Below are positions 32,918-43,913 of a stretch of DNA of 64,000 nucleotides, one piece after another. The position numbers and the translations under genes were made by a program. This DNA is from Ampullaceana balthica (lineage: Eukaryota > Mollusca > Gastropoda > Lymnaeidae), in assembly GCA_944989445.1 (NCBI GenBank), contig CALYLW010000167.1, positions 372,001 to 436,000 of the forward strand, written 5' to 3'. Position 1 is the first letter of the stretch, and each line of letters opens with the position of its first letter. The notes under the pieces were generated by a model. The model was not told where the DNA came from, did no database searches, and worked only from the letters and a program-made list of their open reading frames with translations.

Positions 32918-33226
32918 TGTAACGATGTAACTTTATATTTCTCTTTCTATGTAGGCGTTCTCACAGTAATTAATCTTGTGCACAATAATTCACTGAAGAA
33001 TTCGTTTATCCAAAACAACTTTAATATACATATATATTGTACACATAAGAATCATTTGAGGTAATATAACGTGGAAATCTTGAGCTATTCACTATCATGC
33101 TTCCCTGTCGGAAGTCTACACACAACTGTTCGCCCAACACTTTCAACCAATAGAAATGCTCCTTTCTTCCCGCGTCCACCATACATGTGACCTTACGTCA
33201 CAAAATTATGTTAATCAGATGTGACA
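32918..33226 (-). repeat. 3' LTR of the Gypsy-like element
   Basis: 309 bp, identical to the 5' LTR except CG versus AG in the block GAAGAATTCGTTTATCC at about 33001. It starts directly after the GATGGGGGTGAA tract on the coding strand. Confidence 0.92.
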
Positions 33227-33371
33227 TTCACCCCCATCATTCAAAAAAAAATGTTTATGAAATACAAAATTTTTGGTCTTCATAAAATCAAATCAATCTA
33301 TATCTATATTCAAATTTCAAATATTTATCATCAATGAACATTCATTTTCTTACATACAACTTCTGGATATA

Positions 33372-33802
33372 GAATCAATGAGAAAAAATCTGTAGGACTG
33401 TAACAGTCTAAACATAAGAAATAATGAGAAAAAATCTGTAGAACTGCAACAGTCTTAACATAAGAAATAATGAGAAAAAATCTGTAGGACTGCAGCCGTC
33501 TACTTGAGCTGAAAAAATGAAAATGGACTTTTAAACACATCTGTAATTTTGTGTAATTAAAACATTTAAACACTCAATATTATTAAAATTAACTAATAAT
33601 CCAATGGAATTCAAACACTGTTCCTTGTCCATTGTTCAACAAATAAAAATATTAATATAATTACAGTCTCTGTTTGTATCCTTTAGGAATTCACAGACTA
33701 ATGTTAAAACAGTCTCTTATTTTTATCATTTAGTAATTCACAGAATGTCTTTTTAATACAGTCTCTGGTTTTATCAGTTAGGAGTTCACAGAGTGTCTTT
33801 AT
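33372..33802 (-). repeat. two tandem triplets inside the LTR element 3' region
   Basis: 33372-33500 holds three ~54-bp copies of GAGAAAAAATCTGTAG(G/A)ACTG. 33664-33802 holds three ~50-bp copies of ACAGTCTCT...TAGGAATTCACAGA. Both lie between the RNase H remnant and the 3' LTR, non-coding. Confidence 0.8.
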
Positions 33803-33804
33803 TT

Positions 33805-33896
33805 ATTGTCATTCTACTTAATATGTCTGCAACCACATTGTCCTTTCCCTTCACAGGTTTAATGTCAAATTTGTAGTCGGCTAATAGCATAGCCTA
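33805..33896 (-). pseudogene. pol remnant (end of RNase H domain)
   Basis: The minus strand reads AMLLADYKFDIKPVKGKDNV followed by VADILSRM, the end of the Gypsy RNase H domain (normally ...VKGKENVVADALSR). A TAG stands immediately before it. It lies about 90 bp after the end of gag, so protease, most of reverse transcriptase and integrase have been lost by internal deletion. Confidence 0.75.
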
Positions 33897-33984
33897 GTTC
33901 AGTACAGTCATTCTTCAATTGACGAGTTTGAATTCAAATCGATGGGCTTTGAATGTTTCTTCAGACTGTTAAATGTTCAATAAT

Positions 33985-35889
33985 TCACCAACCATGACTT
34001 CGATTATGTTCATTCATAATTTCAATTCCAGCATCTTGAATAAATTGCTTAGCTTTTGAGATGTCATTTTTGCTTCCAGATAATTCAATAGAATTTGGAA
34101 CAGATGAGTCACTGTCAGAAACTTTTATCTGAAAAATATTGTCTCTATCTGTAAAGTTTTTGATTTTGCTTAATACACAACCAATTGTTCTTCCTAATTC
34201 AGATGATTTCACACAAATTGTTTCAGATTCACTAGTACCATCTCTTTCTCTGCTACTATGGTCTTCATTTCTTTTATCATATACTTGATTTTTAATAGTG
34301 GCTAAAATGTCACTAGTTTCTGTCTGTGCTCGATTTAACTTTATTATTTTTCTATCATTCATGTCTTGGTTTTCATTCTTTCTCCATGATTGAATTGATT
34401 GATCATAATTTCTTTTTCCGGAGTCAAAATTGTATTTGCCTCTCCATGATCTTCTGCTTTCATTATAATCTCTATTTATGGAATTATGATTATTTCTTTC
34501 TCTCCATGATTGTCTTTCTTGATCATAATCTCTGTGTCTGGAATTATGATTATATTTTTGTCTCCATAATTGTCTATCTTGATCATAATCTCTATGTTTG
34601 GAATTATGATATTTTTCTTTCCAGGCTTGTCTACCTTTGTTTTCAAAATGATCTTGCCTTGATCTTTCTTCTGTTTTCTTTCTGATAGAGCTGTCATTAG
34701 GTGACACCCTATTTGGTTTTCCTTTATTGTGGTAACACTGCTTAGCCATATGTCCTGGCTTGTTACAGTACCAACAAATAGTTTGTCTGTTGCCTTGGTT
34801 TGGCAGACTCTGGTTTCTCATACCTTGCCTTTTTTCTTGACTTTTAATTTGTATAGCTGCAAATATGTCTTGTCTCTTATCCATTTCCACATTCGGATGA
34901 GAGTCTTTGAATGTTCGTAATGCATTTGTTAGCTCTGCTTGAGTACGAACTTTCTTGTCAGTCAAATATGTGAATAGGGTTGGTGTTGCATTTTCTAAAA
35001 ACTTGTCAATTAACACCATGTCTATTATGGCCTTTGGGTTGCTCGTATCTATCGCTGTCAGTTCCAGCCATTTTGTTAGTTTGACTTGTGCTTCATGTAC
35101 TATGATCTGTGGATCTTTGTCCATCTTGATTCTCATTTCATGAAATTCTCTTCTATAATCATTTTCTGACTTTCAAAAATGACATAGAAGTGCCTTTTTG
35201 ACATTCTTATATATGCTTTTGTCTTCTTTGGCTATACTGTTATAAGCTTCAAATGCTTCTCCAGTTAATTGAGTCATTAGTTGTGCTGGCCAATCTTCTT
35301 CATTATAGCCTTTCATAGCCATTATGGATTCGAAATAATCCAGATAAACATCCATTTTTTCTTTTTGGCTATCATATTTTCTTACTTTGATAGTATCCCT
35401 TGGTGCTGACCTTCTATTTGTTTCATCACCAGGATTGTGGCCACTACTGTCTCGCTCCTTTTGTAATTTTAACTTATCGACTGCAAGTTGTTCAATTTCT
35501 CTTTTTACTATGAGTCTTTGCATCTCTTTTTCTTCAGCAATTCTTGCTTTTTCTTCAGCAATTCTTGCTTTTTCTTCAGCTTCTCTTTGATTTTCTTTTT
35601 CTTCAGCTTTTCTTCGCTGTTCTTTTTCTTCAGTTATTCTTGCTTTTTCTTCAGCTTCAGCTTTTCTTCGCTGTTCTTTTTCTTCAGCTATTCTTGCTTT
35701 TTCTTCAGCTTCAGCTTTTCTTCGCTGTTCTTTTTCTTCAGCTATTCTTTGATTTTCTTTTTCTTCAGCAACTTTTTCTCCAATGAAATCTCTCATTTCT
35801 TTTCCTTTTAGTCCCATCTCTTTAGCTATGGCGGTGAATCTTTTGTAGTAATCCATGTTTTGTTTGATTAAATAATATGAATCTAGCAA
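33985..35889 (-). CDS. Gag-like protein with CCHC knuckle and C-terminal KH-type domain, one in-frame stop
   Basis: It reads as one frame from ATG 35889 to a stop at 33985, interrupted by a single TGA at 35173-35175. Part 1 (238 aa): a charged coiled coil with tandem KEQRRKAEAEEKARIAEE units at about residues 40-130, then a Gypsy gag core (DVYLDYFESIMAMKGYNEED, AQLMTQLTGEAFEAYNSI). Part 2 (383 aa): the rest of gag, a CX2CX4HX4C knuckle at residues 121-134 of that part (CWYCNKPGHMAKQC), four or five ~20-residue basic repeats (RDYDQDRQLWRQKYNHNS type), and a KH-like region at residues 307-372 (SSELGRTIGCVLSKIKNF, IKVSDSDSS, IELSGSKNDISKAKQFI). The GXXG loop reads GCVL, not GKGG. Given near-identical LTRs the stop is recent or read through; its context is not a known readthrough type. 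Confidence 0.85.
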
Positions 35890-36734
35890 TTCGGTAAGGA
35901 ATGTATGTATATATATTGATAAAGTTATAAATCGTCCAAATGAAATATCTTGAATTCAAAATGTTAAGTTCAAATAAGTGACACGTCTAAACCATAAAAT
36001 CTAGTTATTGGCAAGATGAGACAACAAAAAGAATCCTCACACGGGATCTTTAGTATACTTTATATATACGCTCCCTCAGATTGACAAAATATATTAAATG
36101 GTCCGATCGTTTTGAATAAAAGTCACTTGGTTAAAATTTCAATTTTCGAGTAGTTTTTAAACAATTTAGTTCATTCCATTAATCCAAAATTGCGATAATC
36201 AAACTCTTCACACAATGAATGGATAAAAATTCCGTTTCTTTATTTATAATTCACACCAACACATTGAATAGTCCATAGCTTCTCGGTTCGATGTTATGTT
36301 TACTATTACTAATATTTCCTGGAATCAACTAGCATTAAGCCTGTTGACGTCACGACCTATATATGTTCACCGTGTGTCACCATTCAGTAAGCCTACACGA
36401 CCCAGATTCCAGTACTGTGTAGTATGCTTGTACTGTCGTCGAATGTGACGTAGAACCAAATAGGCGACCTAGTTGTATATACCGTACACCGTGACCATGC
36501 GCCTGTATGCCGCCATTTTGAAATCTTCTTGTATTTTCATTGAACCACAAAAGTTTATTCACAGCTTCTTACGAACTTGAATATTCAAAAATACTATAGC
36601 TGGTATTATTTCTTATTTTAAAGAATACTTTCCTTTTTTGGAAATATCCAATACTTATTTCCACGAAACCTCTTTCAAGTCTTTCTTGAAATCTCTTGTA
36701 CAGTGTTCACATGGAACTTTTACTTCGACACCAA

Positions 36735-37043
36735 TGTAACGATGTAACTTTATATTTCTCTTTCTATGTAGGCGTTCTCACAGTAATTAATCTTGTGCAC
36801 AATAATTCACTGAAGAATTAGTTTATCCAAAACAACTTTAATATACATATATATTGTACACATAAGAATCATTTGAGGTAATATAACGTGGAAATCTTGA
36901 GCTATTCACTATCATGCTTCCCTGTCGGAAGTCTACACACAACTGTTCGCCCAACACTTTCAACCAATAGAAATGCTCCTTTCTTCCCGCGTCCACCATA
37001 CATGTGACCTTACGTCACAAAATTATGTTAATCAGATGTGACA
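36735..37043 (-). repeat. 5' LTR of the Gypsy-like element
   Basis: Upstream LTR relative to gag. On the coding strand it starts TGTCACATCTGATTAAC and ends CATCGTTACA. The following leader of about 850 bp up to the gag ATG holds no convincing gene. Confidence 0.92.
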
Positions 37044-37098
37044 GTGACGTCAAATCAAAATGCGCACTAAAATATTATTTTTTTAGGGGGGGAGCTTT

Positions 37099-37509
37099 GG
37101 GGCCGTCCATTAATGACGTCACGCGATTATGGCCGATTTTCATCCCCGCCCCCCAGTCACGCGTTGTCACTAAAAGTTATACCCCCCCCCTCTTTTCCAA
37201 TATTACGTCACAAAAATGCCCTTTTCCCCCAAAAATATATTTTAATTTGAAAATTAGTATGTTTCAAATCTCTTTTTTGTCATTTAAGTTTAAGTATGTA
37301 TTTAGTGTAAGGCTGCACTTTAATATCGTAACACGCGCGAATCCCAAGTAAAACGTCATTAAATAAATTGTAAACAAACACATATATAAGTACAACTTTT
37401 ATTTTAAGTTACGCGTTTTGATGTGACGTGACATTTCTTAAACTACCCCTCCCCTTCGTCTCAAATGGTCGCCCCCTCCAGGTGTGTAACGTAATTTAAG
37501 GACGGCCCC
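37099..37509 (+). mobile_element. Harbinger-type MITE
   Basis: Runs from GGGGCCGTCCATTAATGACG to GTAATTTAAGGACGGCCCC. Its interior TAGTGTAAGGCTGCACTTTA is shared with the fragment in the MORN3 intron. Confidence 0.75.
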
Positions 37510-37517
37510 TGGATCTA

Positions 37518-38105
37518 GGGGCCGTTCATAAATGACGTCGCGCGATTTTGGCAGATTTTTCACTCCTTCTCCCCCTCGTCACGCGTCGTCACAAAAACTT
37601 AGACCACCCCTCCAATATGACGCCACAAAGCTTTGAGGCACCCCCCCCCCAATAAAAGCTGTATTTTCTATTTGAAAAAGAGCATGTTTAAAATCACTTT
37701 TTTGTCATTTAAGTATTTATTTAGTGAAGCCTACATTCCAATACCGTAACACGTATGAAGTCATGTAAAACCGTGCTTCTCAAACTTTTTAGTATGGCGG
37801 ACCGGCAGAAATTGTTTCTATTGCACCAGGGACCGGTGCACTATTTTACTTACACTGACAATTTTTTCTGTCCTTTTTTGATAACTTCTGCGGACCGGCG
37901 GCGGATGGCCCACGGACCGGCACCGGCCCGCGGACCTCCACTTTGAGAAGCACTGGTGTAAGACACCATGTAACAAATCAAATATTAAGTGGAACTTTTA
38001 TTTAAAGCTGCGAGTTTTGATGTGATGTCACATTTCTCTAACACCCCCTTCCGCCACGTCACACATATGTAGACGTTTTCCCCTAGGTGCGTGAAATCGC
38101 CGTCC
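37518..38105 (+). mobile_element. Harbinger-type MITE carrying a nested hAT MITE
   Basis: The left end GGGGCCGTTCATAAATGACG is clear. The right end near 38080-38105 is degraded (GTGCGTGAAATCGCCGTCCC). The hAT MITE at 37772-37956 lies inside. Confidence 0.6.
37772..37956 (+). mobile_element. hAT-type MITE, TSD TGTAA(A/G)AC
   Basis: Begins CGTGCTTCTCAAACTTTTTA and ends CACTTTGAGAAGCACTGG, with inner GGACCGG(C/T) blocks at both sides. Flanks TGTAAAAC (37764-37771) and TGTAAGAC (37957-37964) differ at one base. This GCTTCTCAAAC...GGACCGG family is a widespread hAT MITE type in animals. Confidence 0.8.
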
Positions 38106-38339
38106 CGTTGTGTGTTTATAGCCGCTAAGGCACCGGTGGGCGAAAGAGAAACGTCAACTTATTTTCAAGAAATAGAAATATAAAACCGACGGATATTCCT
38201 ATATAATAAAACGCAAGTTTCTGTCCTTTCTGTCCCGTCATCTATAGCGATTGGTCCCTCAAACACATTAGAAGTTTCGTGTTTAGCAATATTTTTTCTG
38301 CTCTAATGACACCTTTTAAGTGTTCATCGAGGGCGTCTT

Positions 38340-38540
38340 TAGGGGCGTCATTTTAGACCCAACAGGGGCACGCAAGCCGCCCCCTGCTCTATAGCTAAAT
38401 CCGCCACTGCCTATGGACTATTTAGTTACAGTCTTATATTAGCTGCTAGCAATCATTTTATTTTAAGGGATGCTGGCTGCATAGGGCCCCAGTTTGAATT
38501 GCTGCCAGGGGCCCCATGCAGTCTTAATCCGCCCCTGGCT
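38340..38540 (-). mobile_element. partial hAT element related to 20772-21399
   Basis: GGGCCCCAGTTTGAATTGC and GGGGCCCCATGCAGTCTTAA followed by TCCGCCCCTG are the reverse of the left end at 20772. The other end is lost or mixed with a second CCGCCACTGCC-type end near 38400. Confidence 0.55.
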
Positions 38541-39611
38541 CAGGGTGTCACCCCCTCATGACTAAACCAGTAGACCTCCACCGAATCTTGCCGTGCCAAA
38601 TAACGGGAACATACTTAATTGTACACTTTGGTGTCGTCCCTTGTGATGATGTCACCCAGTGCGGTCCGCACACCCCAGTGTCGCCTCTGGCAAGAGGATT
38701 AAGACGGTTCAGCTACTTTTAATATTTAAAATAGTTATTTAAAAAGTAAACTAGGAACAACACAATTTTCAATTTAAAATAACTCTTAGAAAAATCATTT
38801 ATAATATAAATCTCATCAAATATAAATAAAATAGTTTTGGAAATTTTAAGTCAGGATATGCATTAATATTTGCAGCTGGTATTGTTTTTATTCCCAAATA
38901 GTCAATACAGTCATCTGCGTGTAGCGTCATTAGAAAAAAGTTATGACGTAAGCTGCAGTATTGTACTTGCACACAGGCCACAGGCGCGCAAAGTACGACG
39001 AGGGCTGTGTCCAGATCATGCATCTAAAAGAAATAAAAATAATAAGGTGTTAGATTAGCATCGCTATGATTATGGAATTAAACCCAAAGAATTTGAATGT
39101 TAACATGTTTACAAAAAATTAAAGTGAATATTAAGATGTCTTCCGTTTAAAGATGTAATGATAAGATAAACGCCAAAAGTAAAAAAATAAAATAAAAAAA
39201 ATATCATATTTAGTTTGACAAAAAAAATCTAGAAATAAAATAATGGCGGATGCAAACTAGAAATAGACACATTGTCACTGTGTACAACTAATTCACTACA
39301 TTGAAAAAGTGTAGCGAGTTTAAATGAAAACTTGAAGGCAGCACAACGTCCAAGGTATATTATTCTGCACTTAATGTACCTAAGATGACTGATCATAGTC
39401 AGTTTATTCAATTATATACAATTATAAATCTGGATTAGCAATAGTTGCAATACATCACAGTCACAGTATTCACAGTCTCAGTCACTTTTCATTTGCACAG
39501 TACATTAGTACAGTCTCTCTCAGTGGTGACACTAGCAACTAGAACTAGTTATTGTAAAATGGGAATGCTGTGGCGTCTTCTTGTACCCCCTTTGAGCCCT
39601 TTCCTATAAAG
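38541..39611. other. intergenic, no gene seen
   Basis: Holds a GTGTCACCCC...GGTGTCGTCCC repeat-like segment at 38545-38695 and AT-rich sequence after it. No coding exon recognised. Confidence 0.4.
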
Positions 39612-40252
39612 TTATATTGCAGTAGCTATTGAAACGCTAACGCCTTAACAGGCACAGGCTATTGACTAGGACCTACTGAGACGCAAATAAAAAAAAATTA
39701 AGAAAGGAGTAACTATCCCTAAACCTATCCCTAACTAACTCTAAAATCTATCACTAAACCTAACCCAAACCCTATCACTAACCCAAACCCTATCACTAAC
39801 CCAAACCCTAAAACCTATCACTAAACTAAACCTAACCCACACTCACACCTTAAAACCTATCACTAAACCTAACCCACACCCTAAAACATATCACTAAACC
39901 TAAGCCACACCCTTAAACCTTTTGCTAAACCTAATATGTGATTCTGTCAGGGACAAGCCATGCAAAAAAAATATCAATTTATGTTAGAAAAAAAGACTAG
40001 CCAACTGAAAATCAAACCCTGGTGCACAAGTTCAACTGTCTATCGCACTATTCATGAGACCAGAGAGACTCGATGAGAGTTTTCATTTTTAAACTTATTT
40101 ATAAAACTAAAACACTTTAATATTATGGCTTACTTGTAGCTCTTCAATTTTAGAAACATTATTTATTTATATATTTGCGTCTCAAATGACAATAGCCGGT
40201 GGGCTATTAATAATTAAGACGTTAGCGTCTCAATAGCCACTACCAAGTTATT
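39612..40252. mobile_element. foldback/MITE-like element with ~30-bp inverted ends
   Basis: The left end GTAGCTATTGAAACGCTAACG is mirrored at the right by CGTTAGCGTCTCAATAGCCAC. The interior holds a CCCTAAACC-type array and a tRNA-like stretch near 40010-40075. Target duplication not resolved. Confidence 0.6.
39713..39925 (+). repeat. degenerate (CCCTAAACC)-type array
   Basis: Irregular units such as CCTATCACTAAACC, TAACCCAAACCCTA and AACCCACACCC resemble degenerate plant-type telomere repeats but are interspersed with TATCACTAA. They lie inside the foldback element. Animal telomere TTAGGG runs are not present. Confidence 0.7.
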
Positions 40253-41121
40253 ACTATTATTAATCTACCAATTAATCTCAGCTCACATTATGACTTTTAA
40301 TTATGACAATTTCGTCTTATTTTAAGTTCTGCCTTTATGATTTTATGGTTCCCAAAAAAAAGCTTGCAACAATAAAGCATAAGTTTCAATAAAGTAGCAG
40401 AGGCAGCATCTATGTACTATGTTGGAGGATAATGAACTTTGCATAAGTTTAGTGGGTAGGCAGTTTGAGTAACCCTGCAGTTTTGGCACGTATATTATTT
40501 CACAGCGAATTCTAATTTTCTCGTGAGAACTTTCGTTTTTTATTTCTTTATTAAATGCATTAATATATGTTATATTTGAGCTATTGCAGCGCTAATTATT
40601 TAGTTTTTTAAAATTTTAAGGCATTTTTTTGGCTCTAAACGATCAATACATAGTCCGAACACGATACGACCATTTTGTTTATTTATCACCCTGCCTACTT
40701 GCCAGGTTGTCACAGTAAGTAGGCACTCCAGCTCAAAAATTCAAATACAACTAACATAAACATATAGCATGTCATTGGAAAGAGCTTGCTTTCAGCTTTT
40801 CGATGACACCTAAATCATTCTTCTATCTTTAATAGGAGAAAAGTTATGATTTTTTTAGTGAATTAATTTTCCTCCTTATTTACCTTTGTAATTAATTCTA
40901 AAACCTGGGATCCAATTTTAGCTCTTCGCACACTGTTTTATTCATATTCATAACTTAGTAATTAATGAAGATAGAGCCATGCAATTTGGGAGATACATTA
41001 ATAACCCATACTTAAACAAAAACAATACAGTAGGTGTGAATTAATTAAATATATTTTTATAAAACATGACCATATAAGTACAAGGGGTCATTAGCGACAA
41101 ATGTCAACAAAATCAGTTTTA
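40253..41121. other. intergenic, no gene seen
   Basis: AT-rich, without recognisable exon or repeat end. Confidence 0.4.
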
Positions 41122-42619
41122 CAGTCGAAACCGGTTAATTCGACGATGTTGGGGTATGAAAAATGGCGTTGAGATAACCGATGATCGAGTTAAAATGAAA
41201 ACCAATATGGCGGCAAAATATTAACATGTGCTTGAAATTTCTTTATGTACATGATGTGCGTTAATTAGTGATGGGATCGGAATCGTATCGGAACCCTAAT
41301 ATTTCTTCAATCTTTCCTAAGGTTGTAATGACCATTTGTTTTTAAGGACCGTTTAAATATAACCATGGTTCCCACTCAGGAAAACGGGAAAAAGTCGGGA
41401 ATTCTTTAAAAAAATTTTCTCGGCCTTCAAAGTCAGGAAAAGTTATGACTAGTCGGGAATTTTTATATATATATATTTTTATGCCAAAGTAAAGGACTTT
41501 GATTACGTCTCTGTTGTCATGTTTCGATTCCATTTAATAAAAAAAAAGTTACCAGTTTATAATCGTCTGCGCATGCGTTAAAAGGTCAAAGTTTTTGCCA
41601 TGGCGCGTGTGGCGTGGCATGTCACTATTGTCACAGTCGCTCGCGTTTGCAATATCCGTCAAATCAGCGAATTAAAAAAAAACACCAAAAACATCTATTT
41701 TAAGTTTTAATTTTAAGTTTAATGCTTTTGACGTGCAGGATATCTGTCACTATCAGACCGCTCTCGAATTTCCTCAGTCAATCAAACTTGTAATATAAAC
41801 AAAACTATTGCGGCCTTGACCGTTGATCACAGCACGCTGTGTGTTAGACCTCGGCCGGCAACTAAGTCTAAGCCAATTTTTTAAAAAATCATTCCTTATC
41901 AGAATTCGACCTACAAAAGTGATGACGTGTATATTATATATATATACTGGAATATTAAGAAAATGATTTGATCTCACCGTCACACGCGTGTTAGTCACAG
42001 TCACGTATTTTACTGGTAACAAAGCAGCAACAAACTTTTAAAAGAATAATAATTTTTTTGATTTAATTAAATAAAAACCACCGTCGATTCTCGATACAAA
42101 CCTTTATTTTCATTTCTAAAGATATTCGTTTATCTTAAAAAATAAAATGATTAATGCATCAGACAATAAATTAAGTTTAATAATAATATAACATGCACTG
42201 CGAAATAATGACGGATTAAAGACCGCTAACGCGATTTACGGGCACCTCGGGTGAATACATCTAATTAACACATGGATCGAAAGTGAAAGAAGATAATAAC
42301 ATCCGGTAATTTTTATTGAAATCTCGTAGAATCACACAATAGCCGGAAGTCTCAAAGAAAGCGAGATGTCAACACTGTTTTGAACTAAAAATGCCAAAGT
42401 GCATTGCTAGGCAAACATTCGAGGATCGAGCTAACCAACGTTAAGTCTCTAATTTGGCCCTCTTTTGTGCTCGAAGTATTAGGTTTCGGCGACTTAAAAA
42501 AATCGAATTAACCGATGAGAAAATGCTAAGACAAAGAGAGAATTTGGCGGTTCCAATAAAAAACGTCGAGTTAGTAGGGTGGTGGAGTTAACTGAGCTCG
42601 AGTTAAGTGGGTTTGACTG
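41122..42619 (+). mobile_element. pogo/Tigger-like non-autonomous element, copy B
   Basis: Begins CAGTCGAAACCGGTTAATTC and ends GAGTTAAGTGGGTTTGACTG, with TA on both sides (41120-41121, 42620-42621). At 1498 bp it is one of the intact long forms. Internal landmarks are TGCGTTAATTAGTGATGGGA, CAGGAAAACGGGAAAAAGTC and GACAAAGAGAGAATTTGGCG. No transposase frame. Confidence 0.85.
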
Positions 42620-43249
42620 TACTACAAAATAGCATAACTTTTAAACTAATAATGCCATAACTGTAGAATTTTCAGTACAAACAGATAATTCACAGCTGAA
42701 ATTAATGTTAATAAAAGAATACATGAAATGCAGATCAGATAATTTATACACATTTTTAAAAAAAAATTAGCGATCGAATATCGGACTCGGCCGACAATTT
42801 ACATTTAAATGTATAATTTTTAAACTATTAAAGCTTTTGTTATGAAATTTTCAGTACAAACAGATTATTTACATTACAAAATAAATGCATTAAAATATCT
42901 CATATAATGCAAATAAAAAAATTTATGCATATTTTTAAAATTACTCAAGAAAAACTAAACACCACCTAAATACGGCCGACAAATTTTAAATGTGGAACTT
43001 TAAGATAAATAAATCTATTGGAATGAAATTTTCAGAAAAGACATAATATTTAGTTGAAACCAATGCATATAAAAAATGCAATTCAAGAAGTTTATAATTA
43101 ATTTTAAAATATTTGTGCAGGAAAACTAAAAAGATAAGTTCACTGATAATCAAAACAAATGAAACATTAAATTCAAATATGGATTATAGAACTATTGGTA
43201 ATTATAAAAATAATTTTAAGACAAAATAAATTACTGTAACTTGAAAATT
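42620..43249. other. intergenic, no gene seen
   Basis: Contains two similar ~100-bp stretches with the phrase TTTTCAGTACAAACAGAT (near 42670 and 42852), possibly an old duplication. Nothing coding. Confidence 0.4.
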
Positions 43250-43254
43250 TAAAC

Positions 43255-43811
43255 ATTTTGAAAATTGAGCACTTTTCTCCAAGACAGGATGGCCATCCCA
43301 GTAAAAGTACAGTAGCATATGGTGTCCTTGTCAATCTGGAACATGACTTCAGCTACTTGTATATCAGAAATATACCTATCTCTATGGCCATATTTGCTGT
43401 GGTCGATGGCCCTGGTGTGTCAGACAGGTTCTTTCCTGCTAATCCCTTAACCATAAATGCTATCACTGCTCCAGCCTTTTCAATAGGCACCTGGTTTAAT
43501 ATGGAGTTTTAAATACATTTTCTAATAGGAGCAGTGTAGGTTTTCCTCTGAAGCTTCTTGGGAATTGGTGAATGTGTCAACTCTGTAGTGGTTGAAATGG
43601 CTTCTTCACTTTCTGTTTCTATCATACTGTCGATATTTAGTTTAGTAGATCTTATTTCTACAACTTTCAATTTCAGTGTTTTCTTTAAGGCCATAATTTT
43701 TTGTTTTAGAATTTTGACTTGATGCTTTAATGTCTTTTTTTCACGTTCCAGTTTTGAAATATTAGCGGAACATTCAGTACAGCTTTTAAGTGTTTTTTTC
43801 TGAAATTTCAT
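43255..43811 (-). pseudogene. possible P-element/THAP9-type transposase fragment
   Basis: The 100-aa minus frame at 43509-43811 is a Lys-rich coiled coil (LEREKKTLKHQVKILKQKI). Directly downstream, in another frame, the strand reads VPIEKAGAVIAFMVKGLAGK then NLSDTPGPSTTANM. A coiled coil followed by an 'IAFMVKGLAGKNL' stretch recalls P-element/THAP9 transposases. The link is weak and the fragment is frame-shifted. Confidence 0.3.
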
Positions 43812-43913
43812 ATTCTGTTTTAGGGATTTATTTTTTTAGGGCTGTTATCAATTAATATAAATGTAATCGTTAACTTTTGAAAAATTAACGATTAATCGTT
43901 TATTTCGATTTAA

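Larger units (their letters stand above)
32918..37043 (-). mobile_element. young Ty3/Gypsy-like LTR retrotransposon, pol deleted
   Basis: Two 309-bp LTRs (32918-33226 and 36735-37043) differ at one position that I can see. Both have the TG...CA form on the coding strand (TGTCACATC...CATCGTTACA). The target duplication GTGAC lies at 32913-32917 and 37044-37048. Gag is on - next to the 5' LTR. Only a scrap of RNase H remains of pol, so the element is a 4.1-kb non-autonomous deletion derivative. A candidate primer-binding site TTGGTGTCGAAGTAAAAG follows the 5' LTR, and a G-rich tract GATGGGGGTGAA precedes the 3' LTR. Confidence 0.92.

Noticed and set aside
35387..35811. Phe/Ser-rich and Leu-rich frames on +
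   Set aside because: Antisense shadows of the Glu/Lys-rich coiled coil in Gag.
36377..36562. 61-codon frame in the LTR element leader
   Set aside because: Short, no motif, and located in the untranslated leader between the 5' LTR and gag.
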